DNA of 64,000 nt, from positions 48,383 through 112,382 of the forward strand of contig JBBQSA010000002.1 in the NCBI GenBank assembly GCA_038214295.1. The letters are read 5' to 3'. Source of the DNA: SHZI01 sp038214295 (GTDB lineage: Bacteria > Pseudomonadota > Gammaproteobacteria > Steroidobacterales > GCA-2729495). Shown in pieces: positions 34,520-43,201 of this stretch. Every line of letters starts with the position of its first letter. Positions within the stretch are counted from its first letter, which is position 1. Below the pieces are notes generated by a model, which had not been told where the DNA came from, did no database searches, and saw only the letters and a program-made list of their open reading frames with translations. Both the position numbers and the translations under genes were made by a program.

Positions 34520-35257
34520 ATGAGTTCCAATCAGAAGATCCTCATCGTCGAGGACCACAAGCCACTCCGCAGCCTGCTGTCATTCCTGCTATCCAGCGCC
34601 GGCTATCAGACCTTCGAGACGGCCGATGCACTGTCCGCCCTGGAAGAAACCCACCGCGAGCGGCCCGATCTCGTGCTGCTTGACTGGCAACTTCCGGACA
34701 TGGAGGGCATCAACCTGCTGCGCCTGTGGCGGGCGGATGAAGCAATGGCGCAGATGCCTGTGATCATGGTCAGTGGCAAGGCGGACGAAGTGGACCGGGT
34801 TGCCGGCCTGAAGGCGGGCGCGGACGATTACGTCACCAAGCCGTTTGGCCGGGACGAGCTGCTGGCCCGGGTGCATGCCGTCCTGAGACGCAGCGGCTGC
34901 CAGCAGGAGCCAGTTCCAGAGGTCCGGGAGTTCGAGGGACTGGCCCTGGACAGCCGCAGCCTGCGCGTGACGGCGGCGGGTCAGCCGGTACACCTGGGCC
35001 CCATTGAATTCAAGATGCTCAACCTGTTCCTGACACACCCAGAGCGCGTGCTTTCGCGCGCGCAGATCGTCGACCGGGTCTGGCGCGTCAATGCTCACGT
35101 GGATGAACGGACGGTGGACGTGCACGTGCGGCGGCTACGCCTGGCCCTTGAGCCGTCAGGGCACGACGTGTGTATACAGACCGTGCGGGGTGCGGGCTAT
35201 CGACTGTCCCGGAGGGACCAGTCCGGCGACCAGGCAAGGGTCGGCCGCCGGCAATAG
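34520..35257 (+). CDS. Orphan PhoB-class response regulator
   Basis: This 245-residue OmpR/PhoB-type regulator has a complete receiver: ED in LIVEDHKPL, phospho-acceptor D in LVLLDWQLPD, S in IMVSGKAD and K in VTKPFGRDEL. The winged helix ends in CIQTVRGAGYRLSRR, very like PhoB. The tail is longer and basic (residues 230-245). No kinase gene is adjacent. With the genes at 10459 and 11274 it is the third PhoB-like regulator in the window. It lies divergent from the PEP-CTERM block and has its own 11-bp repeats, so it may control that block and itself. Confidence 0.88.
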   Translation: MSSNQKILIVEDHKPLRSLLSFLLSSAGYQTFETADALSALEETHRERPDLVLLDWQLPDMEGINLLRLWRADEAMAQMPVIMVSGKADEVDRVAGLKAGADDYVTKPFGRDELLARVHAVLRRSGCQQEPVPEVREFEGLALDSRSLRVTAAGQPVHLGPIEFKMLNLFLTHPERVLSRAQIVDRVWRVNAHVDERTVDVHVRRLRLALEPSGHDVCIQTVRGAGYRLSRRDQSGDQARVGRRQ

Positions 35258-35274
35258 GCGGCGCCGGATCGAGG

Positions 35275-35742
35275 CTACTTCGCGCCCGTCTCGCGCTTCA
35301 GGTACGCGATCAGGTTCGCGCGGTCCTCCGGCGTGCGGATGCCGACGAAAACCATCCGGTTGCCTGGCAGGAAGTCGCTGGGCCGCGCCAGCCAGTGATC
35401 CAGGTTCGCATCCGACCAGACGATGGCTGACTGGCTGATCACTTCTGAATAGGCAAAGCCGGGCGCCAGGCCAGCCTTCCGGCCAAACACGCCGTGCAGG
35501 TTCGGGCCAACCTTGTTGGCACCGCCCGACTCGAGGCTGTGACAGGCCCGGCACTGCAGGAACAGCACCCTGCCCTTCTCCGGGTCGGCAGCGGCCAGCA
35601 ACGCTGGCAGATCGGCGGGCGCGGCCGCGGTTGGCGCCGCAGTGCCCGACGGCGCCCCGTCGCCGCCCTGCGCACAGGCAGTCAGGAGGAGGCCGACGGC
35701 GAGCACGGACGCCGCAGGGCGAAACCTGTTCAGGATGGGCAT
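35275..35742 (-). CDS. c-type cytochrome lipoprotein
   Basis: This 155-residue protein has a lipoprotein signal (LLLTACAQG), an alanine/proline linker, then a class I cytochrome c domain: heme motif CRACH, GPNLHGVFGRKAG, and the likely axial Met in RMVFVGI. It should be anchored in a membrane on the periplasmic side. It lies 41 nt after the 2Fe-2S subunit gene, an arrangement seen in periplasmic or membrane-linked molybdenum hydroxylases, where cytochrome c accepts electrons. Confidence 0.9.
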   Translation of the reverse strand: MPILNRFRPAASVLAVGLLLTACAQGGDGAPSGTAAPTAAAPADLPALLAAADPEKGRVLFLQCRACHSLESGGANKVGPNLHGVFGRKAGLAPGFAYSEVISQSAIVWSDANLDHWLARPSDFLPGNRMVFVGIRTPEDRANLIAYLKRETGAK

Positions 35743-35783
35743 GGCTGTTACTCGCAAGAAGGGGATCAAAGACGGGGGCAGGG

Positions 35784-36260
35784 TCAGGTCCTGGAAGCGG
35801 GTTGGGCCCGCAGCACCGCCGCTGCGCGATGGATCGCCTTGCGGATCCGGGGATAGGTACCGCACCGGCAGATGTTGGTGATGGCGTCGTTGATGGCCGC
35901 GTCGTCGGGCTCGGGTGTCGTCTTCAGGAACGAGGCCACGGCCATGATCATGCCGGGCTGGCAATAGCCGCACTGGGGCACCTGCTCGTCGATCCAGGCC
36001 TGCTGGACGGCGTGCAGGCCGGTCGCGTCCGCCAGGCCCTCGATGGTGGTGACCGACTTGCCGGCCACGGCCGCGATCGGCAGCACGCAGCAGCGCGTGG
36101 CAGAGCCGTCGATGTGCACTGTGCAGGCACCGCAGAGCGCCATGCCGCAGCCGTACTTCGTGCCGGTCAGGCCGAGCTTGTCCCGCAGCACCCAGAGAAG
36201 TGGCATGTCGTCCGGGGCATCGACCTGCACAGCCTCGCCGTTGAGCGTGAACGTGATCAT
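35784..36260 (-). CDS. 2Fe-2S subunit of a molybdenum hydroxylase (isoquinoline 1-oxidoreductase alpha type)
   Basis: This 158-residue protein has both iron-sulfur clusters of the xanthine-oxidase family: plant-type CGMALCGACTVH with a later CCVLP, and the helical-domain cluster QCGYCQPG with NICRCGTY. Such small subunits pass electrons from the molybdopterin subunit to an acceptor, here probably the cytochrome encoded next. No large molybdopterin subunit is in the window, so it must be elsewhere or lost. The AT-rich upstream region has two 17-bp palindromes. Confidence 0.92.
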   Translation of the reverse strand: MITFTLNGEAVQVDAPDDMPLLWVLRDKLGLTGTKYGCGMALCGACTVHIDGSATRCCVLPIAAVAGKSVTTIEGLADATGLHAVQQAWIDEQVPQCGYCQPGMIMAVASFLKTTPEPDDAAINDAITNICRCGTYPRIRKAIHRAAAVLRAQPASRT

Positions 36261-36379
36261 GTCTGTCTATCTTATGAGCGCCGGCCGACACGACACAAAC
36301 GGGACGAAGACGTCGCCGCTGCAGCAGACTCCCGTTGCCACCGCGGAGCCGGGATTGCCGGCGAGCTTGACACAAGACG

Positions 36380-36440
36380 TCAGACTGAAGGTCTGATTCG
36401 AGAAAGATGTCATAGACATCTGATTATTATACATATTATA
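36380..36440 (-). promoter_or_regulatory. Promoter with two 17-bp operators before the 2Fe-2S gene
   Basis: Two inverted repeats lie in an AT-rich island: TCAGAC-N5-GTCTGA (36380-36396) and AGATGTC-N3-GACATCT (36405-36421), with centres 25 bp apart. A perfect TATAAT on the minus strand (36440-36435) fits a -10 box just upstream of them, so a bound repressor would sit over the start of transcription. The regulator is not identifiable; GntR- or TetR-type proteins bind sites of this size. Confidence 0.55.
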
Positions 36441-36460
36441 GATCTAACCTCGATCAATTG

Positions 36461-37348
36461 TCAGTGCCCGGGAGCAACAGCGCGCTCCGCGGCCTTGGCC
36501 GGATTCGCGGACAGCAGCGCCGGGTATTCCCGCTCAATGCGCTGGCGGTACTCCGCCGGCAGCTCGTCAATCGACCGGAGCTTGGCGCCGCCCGCGTGCC
36601 AGACCACGTGGCCCGGACGGTCGCCCATGTCGAGCCACTTCAGCCAGGGCATATGGACCGTGGAACCAAAGACCACCGGCACGGCGGCGAGCTTGTCGTC
36701 GAGAAAGTCTTTCTGGCTGGCGAACATCGTCTGCTGCTGCCAGCGGGGCGGCGGCAGGCCCGGCGGGTAGCGCGTCCAGTTATGCAGCCAGACCATGTCC
36801 CGGGCGAAGGTCCAGTCGAGCACCAGCGGGCTCTCGGGCAACTGGTCGAGCAGCCGGGTGAACCGGATGCCCTTCACCGAGTAGTTGAAGCCCCGACCGG
36901 GACCGCCACCCTGCACAGCCGGCGACACGGGATTGATCGCCTTCGTGTAAGGGTTACGGAACTCGGTCAGCATGGCGCCGGTGTCCACATCCCGGAAGAA
37001 AGTAACCGTGTTGCCCGTCAACTCGTAGGCGCCACCTGGCAGGTGCTGCATCCAGTACAGCTCCATGCCTTCGAACTTGACCAGCGGCCGGGGATTCTCG
37101 CCCGGCACCACGCCGAAGATGGTCCCGTCGTACCACCAGGGCACGTTGCATTCCTCCAGGCTGGCGGTGAGGCGCACGAGCGCGCGCAGGTTGTTGGCCG
37201 GAACGGCGAGGTCCGGCACGTGGGGGGGTAGCGCCCCGCCAACCCGCGGCAGCGCCTCACTGGCGGCGCCAAGGGCCAGCAGCCCGGTGCTGAATTGCAG
37301 GGCGCCGAGCGCCAGCGAGCGGCGGGTCACGGTGGTGGAAGTTTTCAT
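36461..37348 (-). CDS. DUF1838-family exported protein
   Basis: This 295-residue protein begins at MKTSTTVTRRSLALGALQ with a twin-arginine-type signal peptide ending near ASEA. The body has aromatic-rich motifs (VPWWYDGTIFGVVPGE, LPGGAYELTGNTVTFFRD, PPRWQQQTMFAS) that I associate with the DUF1838 family. Its biochemical role is unknown. It is divergent from the saccharopine-dehydrogenase-type gene, with 96 bp between them, and convergent with nothing nearby. Confidence 0.75.
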   Translation of the reverse strand: MKTSTTVTRRSLALGALQFSTGLLALGAASEALPRVGGALPPHVPDLAVPANNLRALVRLTASLEECNVPWWYDGTIFGVVPGENPRPLVKFEGMELYWMQHLPGGAYELTGNTVTFFRDVDTGAMLTEFRNPYTKAINPVSPAVQGGGPGRGFNYSVKGIRFTRLLDQLPESPLVLDWTFARDMVWLHNWTRYPPGLPPPRWQQQTMFASQKDFLDDKLAAVPVVFGSTVHMPWLKWLDMGDRPGHVVWHAGGAKLRSIDELPAEYRQRIEREYPALLSANPAKAAERAVAPGH

Positions 37349-37444
37349 CAGGCAGGCTTCCTGGCGGCTGGTACCTGCGGCCGATACTTGCGGCATTCAG
37401 GCAGATTTTCAGGCACTCTGCCACAAGCGAAACGAGGAGTCGCC

Positions 37445-38623
37445 ATGCATCGGGTACTGGTACTGGGCGCGGGCAAGATCGGGGCGTTGATCGCGGGCCT
37501 GCTCGAGGAATCCGGAGACTACGCCATCACGCTGGCCGACTCCCGCCCCGGCGCGGCGGCCGCCGTTGCGGCGGCCCACCAGAAGGCCGGCGGCGGAGGC
37601 GGCATCCACGCGCTGGACCTCGACGCCTCCCGGCTCCCGGACCTGGAAGCCACACTGCGCGGCCAGCGCATCGATGCCGTCGTCTCCAGCCTGCCCTACT
37701 ACTGCAACGAACTGGTCGCGGGCGCGGCGCGGAACACCGGCGTCCATTACTTCGACCTGACGGAGGACGTGCGCTCAGCGAGCGCGGTCTACGCAATCGC
37801 GGCGGAGGCTTCGACGGCCTTCGCGCCCCAGTGCGGGCTGGCGCCGGGCTTCATCAGCATCGCGGCGGCGGAACTGATCCGGCATTTCCAGAGCGTCCGC
37901 ACGGTCAAACTCCGCGTCGGCGCCCTGCCCCAGCACCCGAACAACGTCCTCAAGTACTCGCTCACCTGGTCCACCGAGGGGCTCATCAACGAGTACGGCA
38001 ACCCGTGCCTCAGCGTCGTCAACGGCGCGTCGCAGCAGGTCCAGCCCCTCGAAGGGCTCGAGGAAATCGAGATCGACGGCACGCTGTACGAGGCCTTCAA
38101 CACCTCGGGTGGCCTGGGATCACTCGCCGAGAGCTTTGGCAGCGACGTCGAATCGATGGACTACAAGACCATCCGTTACCCGGGGCACTGCGAGCAGATG
38201 CGGCTCCTGATGAACGGTCTGAAGCTCAACCAGGACCGGGACACCCTGAAGCGCATCCTCGAAAACTCCGTCCCGCAGACCCTGCAGGACGTCGTCATCG
38301 TCTATGCCGCGGTCACAGGCCTCCAGGAGGGAGAACTGCGCGAGGAGAACTACGTGAACAAGGTCTATCCCCAGATGATCGGGGGCCGCCTCTGGTCGGC
38401 GATCCAGATCACGACGGCCGGTGGCATCTGTGCCGTGCTCGATCTCGTGCTTCGCCACCCGCAGCAGTACCGGGGCTTCGTCCGGCAGGAGCAATTCCCG
38501 CTGGACCAGGTCCTCGCCAACCGCTTCGGTCGCTACTACAGCGACGGGGTCGGCAAGGAAGTCTCGGCCCGGGCCATCGCGGCCGGGAGCCGCGGCCAGC
38601 AGCGGTTGCGCACCGATGCGTGA
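37445..38623 (+). CDS. Saccharopine dehydrogenase-family enzyme (lysine catabolism)
   Basis: This 392-residue protein starts at ATG 37445 with GAGGAG upstream. It has an N-terminal Rossmann motif (VLVLGAGKIGALIAGLLEESG), VSSLPYYCN and HYFDLTEDV as in the Lys9/lysine-6-dehydrogenase family, and a C-terminal catalytic domain with QCGLAPGF. It should form aminoadipate semialdehyde from saccharopine or directly from lysine. The next gene, overlapping by 8 bp, is the matching semialdehyde dehydrogenase. The protein has no fused lysine-ketoglutarate reductase, so lysine 6-dehydrogenase is a serious alternative. Confidence 0.85.
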   Translation: MHRVLVLGAGKIGALIAGLLEESGDYAITLADSRPGAAAAVAAAHQKAGGGGGIHALDLDASRLPDLEATLRGQRIDAVVSSLPYYCNELVAGAARNTGVHYFDLTEDVRSASAVYAIAAEASTAFAPQCGLAPGFISIAAAELIRHFQSVRTVKLRVGALPQHPNNVLKYSLTWSTEGLINEYGNPCLSVVNGASQQVQPLEGLEEIEIDGTLYEAFNTSGGLGSLAESFGSDVESMDYKTIRYPGHCEQMRLLMNGLKLNQDRDTLKRILENSVPQTLQDVVIVYAAVTGLQEGELREENYVNKVYPQMIGGRLWSAIQITTAGGICAVLDLVLRHPQQYRGFVRQEQFPLDQVLANRFGRYYSDGVGKEVSARAIAAGSRGQQRLRTDA

Positions 38624-40148
38624 GGTTCTCGAACAACTGGGCCTGGCAGACCTCAATCCGGGCACCTGGTCGGCCGCGGGCTGGCACCCGGTGGACGGCC
38701 GCGGACGAATCGCCTCGGAGAACCCGTCCACGGGCGGGACCCTGGCGCAGGTGGCGGCGGCCACGAAGCAGGACTACGAGCAGGTCATCTGCAGCGCCCA
38801 GCGTGCCGGCGAAGCGTGGCGCGCCTTGCCCCCACCCCGCCGGGGCGAAGCCGTGCGGCTGGTCGGCGACGCGCTGCGCACACACAAGCAGGCACTCGGC
38901 AGCCTCGTCACGCTGGAAGTCGGGAAGATCCGGACGGAGGGAGTCGGCGAGGTCCAGGAGATGATCGACATCGCTGACTACGCCGTCGGCCTGTCTCGCA
39001 TGCTTGGCGGCCGGACACTGCCGTCCGAGCGGCCGCAGCACCGCCTCTACGAGCAGTGGCACCCACTCGGCGTCGTTGGGGTCATCAGCGCCTTCAACTT
39101 CCCCGTGGCAGTCTGGTCCTGGAACGCCTTCATCGCCGCCGTCTGCGGCAACGTAACGGTCTGGAAACCATCGCCCAAGGCCCCGCTGGCGAGCGTCGCC
39201 GTCCAGCGCCTGTGCAACGCGGCCCTCGAGGCCGGCGGTTTCCCGCCGGCGTTCTTCCTGTTCAATACGGACGACGTGGCACTCGCCACCCGCTTCGTCG
39301 ACGATCCCCGCGTGAATCTCGTGTCCTTCACCGGTTCGTCGGCGGTCGGTGGCAGCGTGTCGAGCCGCGTCGCCCGGCGCTTCGGTCGCTGCCTGCTGGA
39401 ACTCGGCGGCAACAATGCGATTGTCGTGGACGAGCACGCCAACCTGGACCTGGCGATACCCGCCATCCTGTTCGGCGCCGTCGGCACGGCGGGCCAGCGC
39501 TGCACATCCACCCGGCGGCTGCTCGTGCACGAAGCGCGACTGGCCGAGACGATGACGCGCCTCGTCGCCGCCTACGGCCAGGTGCTTATTGGCGATCCCA
39601 TGCAGCCCGCGACCCTGATGGGCCCCCTGATCGACGCGCAGGCACAGGACCGCTACGTGCAGGTGCTGAAGGACCTGAAGACACTGGATGCCAGGGTGCT
39701 CTGCGGAGGCAAGGTGCTAAAGCGCCCGGGACACTTCGTGGAGCCGACGATTGTCATGGCGGAGAACGAATGGCCCCTGGTCCAGGAGGAAGCCTTTGCC
39801 CCGATCCTCTACGTCGTGCCCTGCCAGGACCTGGACGAGGCCATCGCGAAGCAGAACGCGGTGCCCCAAGGCCTCTCGTCCGCGATCTTCACCGACCGCC
39901 TGCAGCACGCTGAGCAGTTCCTCAGCCATGCCGGGAGCGACTGCGGCATCGCGAACGTCAACATCGGGACGTCCGGGGCGGAGATCGGCGGGGCCTTTGG
40001 CGGCGAAAAGGAAACGGGCGGCGGGCGCGAGGCCGGCTCCGACTCCTGGAAAGCCTACATGCGCCGGCAGACGGTCACGATCAACTTCGGCTCTACGCTG
40101 CCGCTCGCCCAGGGAATCGACTTCTCCGTCGGCACCAGGCAGCGCTGA
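38616..40148 (+). CDS. ALDH7-type aldehyde dehydrogenase (aminoadipate semialdehyde dehydrogenase)
   Basis: This 510-residue enzyme carries the ALDH signatures FTGSSAVGGSVSSRVA (NAD site), LLELGGNNAIVV (catalytic Glu) and GTAGQRCTSTRRL (catalytic Cys), and the C-terminal EEAFAPILYV and GGEKETGGGREAGSD motifs typical of ALDH7/antiquitin. It oxidises aminoadipate semialdehyde to 2-aminoadipate. Its ATG lies inside the end of the previous gene (ATGCGTGA), so the two are coupled. Confidence 0.9.
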   Translation: MREVLEQLGLADLNPGTWSAAGWHPVDGRGRIASENPSTGGTLAQVAAATKQDYEQVICSAQRAGEAWRALPPPRRGEAVRLVGDALRTHKQALGSLVTLEVGKIRTEGVGEVQEMIDIADYAVGLSRMLGGRTLPSERPQHRLYEQWHPLGVVGVISAFNFPVAVWSWNAFIAAVCGNVTVWKPSPKAPLASVAVQRLCNAALEAGGFPPAFFLFNTDDVALATRFVDDPRVNLVSFTGSSAVGGSVSSRVARRFGRCLLELGGNNAIVVDEHANLDLAIPAILFGAVGTAGQRCTSTRRLLVHEARLAETMTRLVAAYGQVLIGDPMQPATLMGPLIDAQAQDRYVQVLKDLKTLDARVLCGGKVLKRPGHFVEPTIVMAENEWPLVQEEAFAPILYVVPCQDLDEAIAKQNAVPQGLSSAIFTDRLQHAEQFLSHAGSDCGIANVNIGTSGAEIGGAFGGEKETGGGREAGSDSWKAYMRRQTVTINFGSTLPLAQGIDFSVGTRQR

Positions 40149-40157
40149 TCACCAGCG

Positions 40158-40667
40158 CTACAAGTCTGTCGGATAGAACGCGAACTCCCGCCAGCGCTTG
40201 CCGTCTTTGAACTCGTAGACATGCAGTGACGTCTGGCGGACGGGCTTGCCATTCAGGTTGAGCGAGTCGATTTCGACCTGCACCAGGGTGTTGCCCACCA
40301 TCCCGAGGCGATGCACCGCCGAGTCATTCGTGGTCCACATCGGGGACTCGAAGAACATCTTGAGGCGCGCCATCGTCGCCTCGCGGCCGTGAACCATCTC
40401 CTTCGGGCCGTCTTCCTTCACCGTGTACCAGCTGAAGTCCTCGGTCATAGCGGCGCCGGACGCCGCGACGTCCCGCCGCGTGAACGCCTGCTCCGAGTCG
40501 TCGATCATCTTCTGGTAGCGGGCCGGAATGCTGCGGTACTGCTCGCCCCACGTGTAGGTCTGCTCGGCGACGGTCGTCAGGGCCGGCACCAGCAGCGCCC
40601 CGGCGACAAATCCGGCCAGGGCAGAGCGCAGGGACCAGGGGACTATCCGCGGTGCGGGAACAGGCAT
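40158..40667 (-). CDS. Exported SnoaL/NTF2-like protein
   Basis: This 169-residue protein has an N-terminal hydrophobic segment (LRSALAGFVAGALLVPAL) and then a compact alpha-beta domain of the SnoaL/NTF2 type, with DSEQAFTRRDVAASGAAM, TEDFSWYTV and HVYEFKDGKRW. Such folds serve as small enzymes or ligand-binding proteins; no catalytic residues can be assigned. It is divergent from the exported NAD-binding protein at 40754. Confidence 0.7.
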   Translation of the reverse strand: MPVPAPRIVPWSLRSALAGFVAGALLVPALTTVAEQTYTWGEQYRSIPARYQKMIDDSEQAFTRRDVAASGAAMTEDFSWYTVKEDGPKEMVHGREATMARLKMFFESPMWTTNDSAVHRLGMVGNTLVQVEIDSLNLNGKPVRQTSLHVYEFKDGKRWREFAFYPTDL

Positions 40668-40753
40668 GACTGGGGCTCCTTCCGGGGTGCAAAGCAGGAA
40701 TCTGCAGACTACAGTAGCACCGGGGCCAAACCACGCAACTTGGGGAGAAAGGC

Positions 40754-41614
40754 ATGCCGTCGATGAGGAAGACCAGGATAATTGGGCTCTGCGGGCTCAC
40801 CGTGCTGGCGGCCACAGCGCTCGGACTTTCAGGCTGCACCAGTGCCAGCTCGTCGAGCCTACAGGGCAAGCCCCGCCTCGTGGTGATCGGGGCCACAGCG
40901 AAGAGCTCCACCGAGATCATCCAGCAGGCCCTGGATGCCGGGTACCAGGTCACTGGCATCGCCCGCCGCGCGGAGGACGTGACGCTCCGGAATCCGAACC
41001 TGACAATTCTGAAGGGCGACGTCTACGACCAGGGCTCGCTTGAGGCCGCGATGACCGGCCGGGAAGTCGTGATCTCGATGGTCGGCCCGCGTGTCGACCC
41101 CACCGACAAGGCGGAAACCCCCGCCACCTTCGACCTGTTCACCACCGGCACCGGCAACATCATCGCGGCGATGAAGAACAAGGGGAACCGGCGCCTGCTC
41201 GTCGCCAGCTCCCTCGGTGTCGAGGACGAGTTTCCCACCGTGAAACCGGCCCCGGGTGACTTCCGGCTGGGCTGGTTGTGGAAGTCCCGTTACCTGTACA
41301 AGAACATGAAGGACATGGAGGGTATCGTCCGGGCGAGCGGCCTCGATTACGTGATCTTCCGGCCGCCGTTCCTCGTGGAGGAACCGGCGCGCGCCAACTA
41401 CCAGCTGTCCGTCAACGCGGACTCGCCGAAGGGCACGATGCTGAGCTACGCGGATTTCGGCGCCTTTGTGCTGCAGCAGGTCCGCTCGGACAAGTACCTC
41501 GGGACTTCCGTGGGTCTGCACACCGACCGCCAGCTGAAATTCGGCGAGAACGCGGACTTCGAGAAACTGGCCAAGGAAGCCAAGGAAAAGTTCGACAAGG
41601 CCAATGCGAAGTAA
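40754..41614 (+). CDS. Lipoprotein with NAD(P)-binding (NmrA/atypical SDR) fold
   Basis: This 286-residue protein has a lipoprotein signal (LAATALGLSGCTSA) followed directly by an NAD(P)-binding-type fold: PRLVVIGATAKSSTEII, VISMVGPRV, LLVASSLGVED and YVIFRPPFLVE. The glycine loop is GATAKSS instead of GATGxxG, so cofactor binding may be altered. An SDR-like domain outside the cytoplasm is unusual. It starts the rightward series that holds three more exported SDRs. Confidence 0.85.
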   Translation: MPSMRKTRIIGLCGLTVLAATALGLSGCTSASSSSLQGKPRLVVIGATAKSSTEIIQQALDAGYQVTGIARRAEDVTLRNPNLTILKGDVYDQGSLEAAMTGREVVISMVGPRVDPTDKAETPATFDLFTTGTGNIIAAMKNKGNRRLLVASSLGVEDEFPTVKPAPGDFRLGWLWKSRYLYKNMKDMEGIVRASGLDYVIFRPPFLVEEPARANYQLSVNADSPKGTMLSYADFGAFVLQQVRSDKYLGTSVGLHTDRQLKFGENADFEKLAKEAKEKFDKANAK

Positions 41615-41621
41615 CTCCGTC

Positions 41622-43172
41622 ATGCAACTCAAGCACTCTCGCCTGATGGCGTTGACAGCCCTTGCGCTGGCGCTGCCGGCCGTCACCGCCAGCGCCGCGG
41701 GTGACGTGGACCGGGGCCGGGAGATTGCCGCCGCCTGCTCGGCCTGTCACGGCCCGGATGGCAGCAGCCCCTCGCCCACCTTCCCGGTCCTTGGCGGCCA
41801 GCACCAGGAGTACCTCGTCCAGGCGCTGCTCGCCTACCAGGCGGGCACGCGGGCGGACTCGATCATGGGCGGCGCCGTGCGCACCCTCACCCGCCAGCAG
41901 CTCGAGGACGTGGCCGCCTATTTCGCCGCCCAGAAGGGCCTGGCGGGCGGCCTTGCGCGCGGACCGTCCGGTAGCGCGAATGCCGGCCAGCCCGCGCCCG
42001 TCGCTGGCGGTGGCATGACCGCGACCCTGAGCACCATTGGCGCCGCCGGCGCCCTGGCCGACATCAAGGCGCCTCCGCCCTCGCCGGTCGAACTGGCCGG
42101 CTGCCCCAGGGGTGGCTCCACGACCCGGGACCGGGACGGCGATGGCCTGGCGGACGCCTTCGATGCCGCGCCGGGTAACCCGGGCGAGTTCGCCCGGGAC
42201 GCGGACGGCGACGGCTGGTACGGCATCTGCAGCGTCGAGCAGCTGGAGGCCATCCAGACGCTGGGCACCGGCCCCGGCCAGCGCACGACCCTGGACCTGG
42301 CCACGAGGAACACCCGGCGCTACGAACTGGTCCGGGACCTGGACGCGACGGGTATCGCCAACTGGATTCCCATCGGTAACTGCGGCGCCGAGAACAACTG
42401 CATGATCGCCCGTGACCGCTACGGTTTCGCGGGCGCGCTGGACGGCAATGGCCATACCCTGCGCAACCTCACGATCAACCGCCCCGACACGGGCGGCGTT
42501 GGCATGTTCGGCACCCTGGCGAAGACCGGCGTGGTGCGCAACCTCACTCTCGAGAACGCTATCGTCACCGGCCTCCACGGCACCGGCGCACTGGTCGGAG
42601 CCAACTTCGGCTACGTCGCCGACTGCACGGCCAGCGTGAAGGTTGCCGGCCGGCTGGCGACCGCCGGGCTCGTCGGCGGCCACGCGGGCCAGGTGGTCAA
42701 CTGTCACGTCCGCGGCGAGGTATCCGGGCAGGCGGCCGTGGGCGGCCTGGCGGGAGACATGAACGGCATCGTCCGGGGCAGCTCGGCCGATATGCGCGTC
42801 TCGGCCGGCAAGGGCGTTGGCGGCCTCGTCGGCCTCAACACCACGGGCAAGATCCTCGACAGCCATGCGCGCGGGATCGTCACAGGGGCCGACAATGTGG
42901 GCGGCCTGGTCGGTGTGAACACGGACGCACTTGTCGAAAGCAGCTTCGCAAGCACCGAGGTCCGGGGCACCGGCACCAACGTGGGCGGGCTCGTCGGCTT
43001 CAACTCCCAGAGCCGGGTGCAGGGCAGCTACGCCACGGGCAGCGTGACGGGCAAGGAAGCGGTGGGCGGACTGATCGGCCGGAACAACGGTGCAGTACGC
43101 AATGTCTACAGCACGGCCGACACCGGCCTGGTCGGCGACAACACCGGCGGCAGCATCGACAACCCGGATTGA
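41622..43172 (+). CDS. Secreted cytochrome c fused to calcium-binding-type and GLUG repeat regions
   Basis: This protein of about 516 residues has a signal peptide (ALALALPAVTASA), a class I cytochrome c domain with CSACH and MGGAVRTLT (likely Met ligand), a DxDGDG-type calcium-binding stretch (DRDGDGLADAFD and DADGDGWYG), and about seven GLUG-like repeats (GGLVGLN, GGLVGVN, GGLVGFN, GGLIGRN) that should form a beta-helix. An ATG at 41604 overlapping the previous gene is an alternative start. The fusion suggests a surface- or matrix-bound electron carrier; the partner is unknown. Confidence 0.8.
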   Translation: MQLKHSRLMALTALALALPAVTASAAGDVDRGREIAAACSACHGPDGSSPSPTFPVLGGQHQEYLVQALLAYQAGTRADSIMGGAVRTLTRQQLEDVAAYFAAQKGLAGGLARGPSGSANAGQPAPVAGGGMTATLSTIGAAGALADIKAPPPSPVELAGCPRGGSTTRDRDGDGLADAFDAAPGNPGEFARDADGDGWYGICSVEQLEAIQTLGTGPGQRTTLDLATRNTRRYELVRDLDATGIANWIPIGNCGAENNCMIARDRYGFAGALDGNGHTLRNLTINRPDTGGVGMFGTLAKTGVVRNLTLENAIVTGLHGTGALVGANFGYVADCTASVKVAGRLATAGLVGGHAGQVVNCHVRGEVSGQAAVGGLAGDMNGIVRGSSADMRVSAGKGVGGLVGLNTTGKILDSHARGIVTGADNVGGLVGVNTDALVESSFASTEVRGTGTNVGGLVGFNSQSRVQGSYATGSVTGKEAVGGLIGRNNGAVRNVYSTADTGLVGDNTGGSIDNPD

Positions 43173-43201
43173 TGAATCAGCACAAGGCAGCGAGGACGAA
43201 C

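Noticed and set aside
35244..35262. GCCGCC/GGCGGC hairpin between the third regulator and the cytochrome gene
   Set aside because: The stem is only 6 bp, overlaps the stop codon and has no T-run; similar short GC hairpins are common here.
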